Source: Ktedonobacter sp.
Lineage (GTDB): Bacteria; Chloroflexota; Ktedonobacteria; Ktedonobacterales; Ktedonobacteraceae
Assembly: GCA_003450555.1 (NCBI GenBank)
Contig: DMFQ01000414.1
Location: 1-8,357, forward strand
Direction of reading: 5' to 3'
Length of the DNA stretch: 8,357 nucleotides
Position 1 is the first letter of the stretch; the number at the start of each line of letters is the position of its first letter. Made by a program: the position numbers and the translations under genes. Under the pieces are notes generated by a model. It was not told the origin of the DNA and ran no database searches. It saw only the letters and a program-made list of their open reading frames with translations. Shown piece after piece: positions 6,974 through 8,357 of the stretch.

Positions 6974-6994
6974 ACCTGGCGAAAGCCGGGTTGT
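6974..6994 (+). terminator. Possible hairpin terminator between convergent genes
   Basis: ACCTGGC (6974-6980) and GCCGGGT (6985-6991) pair over seven positions, with one T-G pair, and close a GAAA tetraloop (6981-6984). The stem starts directly after the TGA at 6970-6972. The following TGTCT is a poor T tract, so termination strength is uncertain. It fills most of the 23-base gap to the convergent gene ending at 6996. Confidence 0.45.
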
Positions 6995-6995
6995 C

Positions 6996-7487
6996 TCACG
7001 CTCTACCACTCCTGCGACGCCGAGTAGCAGCGGCCTTTTGGCGGCGTTCACGTCGGTGTTGGAAGCTCGTTGCCTGGCGCTGCGTGGTGAACTCATCATC
7101 AGTTGATTCGTATGTGCTTCCAGTGAGACCATTACGAGCTGGTTGAGGGGCGGTATTCTGCCTGGTGCGACGACTATTGACAAACGCCTGGCGGATGACG
7201 AAGCCCGCGAGCACCGCGGACGAGAGCAGGGTTATCACGTAGAAGGGGACAACGATGCTTCTCAAGCCAGCAGGAAGGGTGTGATTGTTGATATTGATAC
7301 TCATTATGAAGACGAATGAGAGGAGCAGATATTCCAGGCCGGTCAAGAGGTTGATCTGCTGATACCATGCTGTTTTTCGCCCGCGCGCCTGTGCTTCCCG
7401 TTGGCGCCGGAGGCCTATGAAGATGTTGTAGCATCCCAGGAGAATAAAAACTATGGTAAAAATCGTGAGAAATTGTGGATTACTCAT
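6996..7487 (-). CDS. Small membrane protein with three predicted helices and a basic tail, function unknown
   Basis: I do not recognise this 163-residue protein. It has three hydrophobic segments, at about 6-26, 44-64 and 77-98. A basic stretch between the first two (RRQREAQARGRK, 27-38) suggests that loop is cytoplasmic. The hydrophilic C-terminal tail (about 103-163) is rich in Thr, Gln and Arg and ends in strongly basic clusters (HRRERRQ, TRRRRSGR). Such a tail could touch nucleic acid or acidic lipids, but that is a guess. The start at 7487 lies only five bases after the stop of the upstream BACON-like gene. Its ribosome site (AGGA, 7502-7499) falls inside that gene's end, so the two are almost certainly cotranscribed and probably coupled. 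The pair may act together at the membrane. Confidence 0.7.
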   Translation of the reverse strand: MSNPQFLTIFTIVFILLGCYNIFIGLRRQREAQARGRKTAWYQQINLLTGLEYLLLSFVFIMSININNHTLPAGLRSIVVPFYVITLLSSAVLAGFVIRQAFVNSRRTRQNTAPQPARNGLTGSTYESTDDEFTTQRQATSFQHRRERRQKAAATRRRRSGRA

Positions 7488-7492
7488 TTGTA

Positions 7493-8357
7493 TTACGATC
7501 CTTTTGAAATAACGCCAATCATTGAAACAGGACTCATCACAATTTTAGCTATGCCACCCCGCACGTATAATTCTACAGGTAATGTCAATTGCTTAGCCTG
7601 GTTCACGGTGAACAAGATGTGTCCAGTATAAGGTTTGACGTTGCTTTTGAGGTCCGTGATACTGGCATTGATACCTACGGTAACTGTGTCTCCAGCATGT
7701 AAAATGCCGCTCGTTGTACTCGCATTGATAGAAAGCCAATCCAGGTTGTCGTCTGCAAAGACTGTTGCGGTCCAGTGTATTGATGCGGTGGAGGAACTAT
7801 TTGTTAGTTTAACGAATTGTTCTTTCGGGTTGTCCTGGTTGATTACTGCTTCAAACGTGAGTTGGGACGTAGAGAGGGATACATCGTGACTGGTAGCATA
7901 GGAGTTCGGCAGATAAGTTGAGGCGATATAAGCGCCCAGTATACCAATGATGCAGACCATGAAGAAAAGCGTCATCCAGAAGCCCAATCCTGTACCCTCT
8001 TTTTTAATTTGGGATCTGGTGATGGCACGTATACGCTGCAGGCTATGTTGCATAGCCATTAACGGTTCAGGAACAGAGGATTGCCCTCGTGAGACAGCGG
8101 CAGCCGGGCCAGCCTCAGAGCGCTGGCGATTTCTCCAACTGGTGCGCCAGTGTTCCGCAGCTGCGCTGGTGGCGATAAATCCTTCATCCTCAACAGGTTG
8201 GTCAATCCCTTTATTGGTATCGATTGCATAAGGGTTACCTTTGACGATTTCGATGGGAATCTGCTTTGAATGGGATTCTGGATCTAGAGTTGGCGGCTCT
8301 AGAAGTGAATTTGAGGGGTGAAAAGCTTGTGACGATTGTGACAGTTGTGACAGTTGT
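7493..8357 (-). CDS. Single-span membrane protein with a BACON/Ig-like outer domain, N-terminus outside the window
   Basis: The frame is open from the right edge to the TAA at 7495-7493, giving 287 visible residues with the 5' end missing. An in-frame ATG at 8059 exists but has no ribosome site. The 99 codons before it read as ordinary protein (for example QIPIEIVKGNPYAIDT and AAAEHWRTSWRNRQ), so I take that ATG as internal. The order is a Ser/Gln-rich repeat at the edge (residues 1-10), a polar, probably cytoplasmic linker (11-125), one hydrophobic helix (about 126-148, containing FFMVCIIGILGAYIA), and a beta-sandwich domain (about 165-265). That domain has the BACON-like pattern: VKLTNSSS, then IHWTA, then DWLSI, SGILHAGDTVTV, and YTGHILFTV. 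Such domains occur on surface proteins and are thought to bind carbohydrate or other proteins; no catalytic residues are evident. The domain call is by eye. The missing N-terminal part could hold another cytoplasmic domain. Confidence 0.72.
   Translation of the reverse strand, partial: QLSQLSQSSQAFHPSNSLLEPPTLDPESHSKQIPIEIVKGNPYAIDTNKGIDQPVEDEGFIATSAAAEHWRTSWRNRQRSEAGPAAAVSRGQSSVPEPLMAMQHSLQRIRAITRSQIKKEGTGLGFWMTLFFMVCIIGILGAYIASTYLPNSYATSHDVSLSTSQLTFEAVINQDNPKEQFVKLTNSSSTASIHWTATVFADDNLDWLSINASTTSGILHAGDTVTVGINASITDLKSNVKPYTGHILFTVNQAKQLTLPVELYVRGGIAKIVMSPVSMIGVISKGS
8327..8357 (+). repeat. Nine-base tandem repeat at the window edge, within the BACON-like gene
   Basis: Three full units of TTGTGACAG (the first ending CGA instead of CAG) plus four more bases run to the window edge. 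The 9-base period keeps frame and encodes a Ser-Gln repeat, QLSQLSQSSQ, on the minus strand. It may continue beyond the window. Confidence 0.75.

Noticed and set aside
8327..8357. CRISPR or regulatory repeat array
   Set aside because: The unit is only nine bases without spacers and lies in frame inside a coding region.

Overview
The window looks like bacterial chromosome of roughly 50% GC with dense, short-spaced genes and clear Shine-Dalgarno sites. The gene style resembles the Chloroflexota, class Ktedonobacteria: a membrane-anchored PD40 propeller, a BACON/Ig-like surface protein, and an FchA-type cyclohydrolase beside folD. That assignment is inference; there is no rRNA or other phylogenetic marker here.

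Layout. (1) Positions 1-642 (+) hold the C-terminal part of a CUT1-type sugar ABC transporter ATPase, closed by a strong hairpin terminator at 654-691. (2) Positions 703-3714 (-) hold three genes read right to left: endonuclease III (nth), a proline-racemase-family protein whose active site (Cys101/Thr266) marks it as a trans-3-hydroxy-L-proline dehydratase, and a low-specificity L-threonine aldolase (ltaE). ltaE is broken by a one-base frameshift about three quarters of the way along. (3) After a divergent promoter region (3715-3965) comes a + strand operon: a cyclodeaminase/cyclohydrolase protein of the FTCD_C family, folD (GTGA overlap, also broken by one extra base), and a membrane-anchored beta-propeller protein. 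(4) Positions 6996-8357 (-) hold two membrane proteins: a small three-helix protein, and upstream of it a single-span protein with a BACON/Ig-like outer domain whose reading frame runs off the right edge.

The most informative point is in region 3. FolD keeps Tyr50, Gln98 and Asp121 (E. coli numbering, which coincides here) but has Ile at position 54, where the catalytic lysine for cyclohydrolase activity should be. The gene just upstream, translationally coupled to it, belongs to the family of FchA, a stand-alone methenyl-tetrahydrofolate cyclohydrolase. The simplest reading is that FolD serves as the dehydrogenase and its neighbour as the cyclohydrolase.

Both frameshifts are single extra bases in otherwise well-conserved genes, and repairing each restores a protein of normal length and motif content. 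Sequencing error is therefore a real possibility for both, most of all for folD. I see no CRISPR array, tRNA, rRNA, insertion sequence or phage gene. There is no gene-free stretch longer than about 260 bases.
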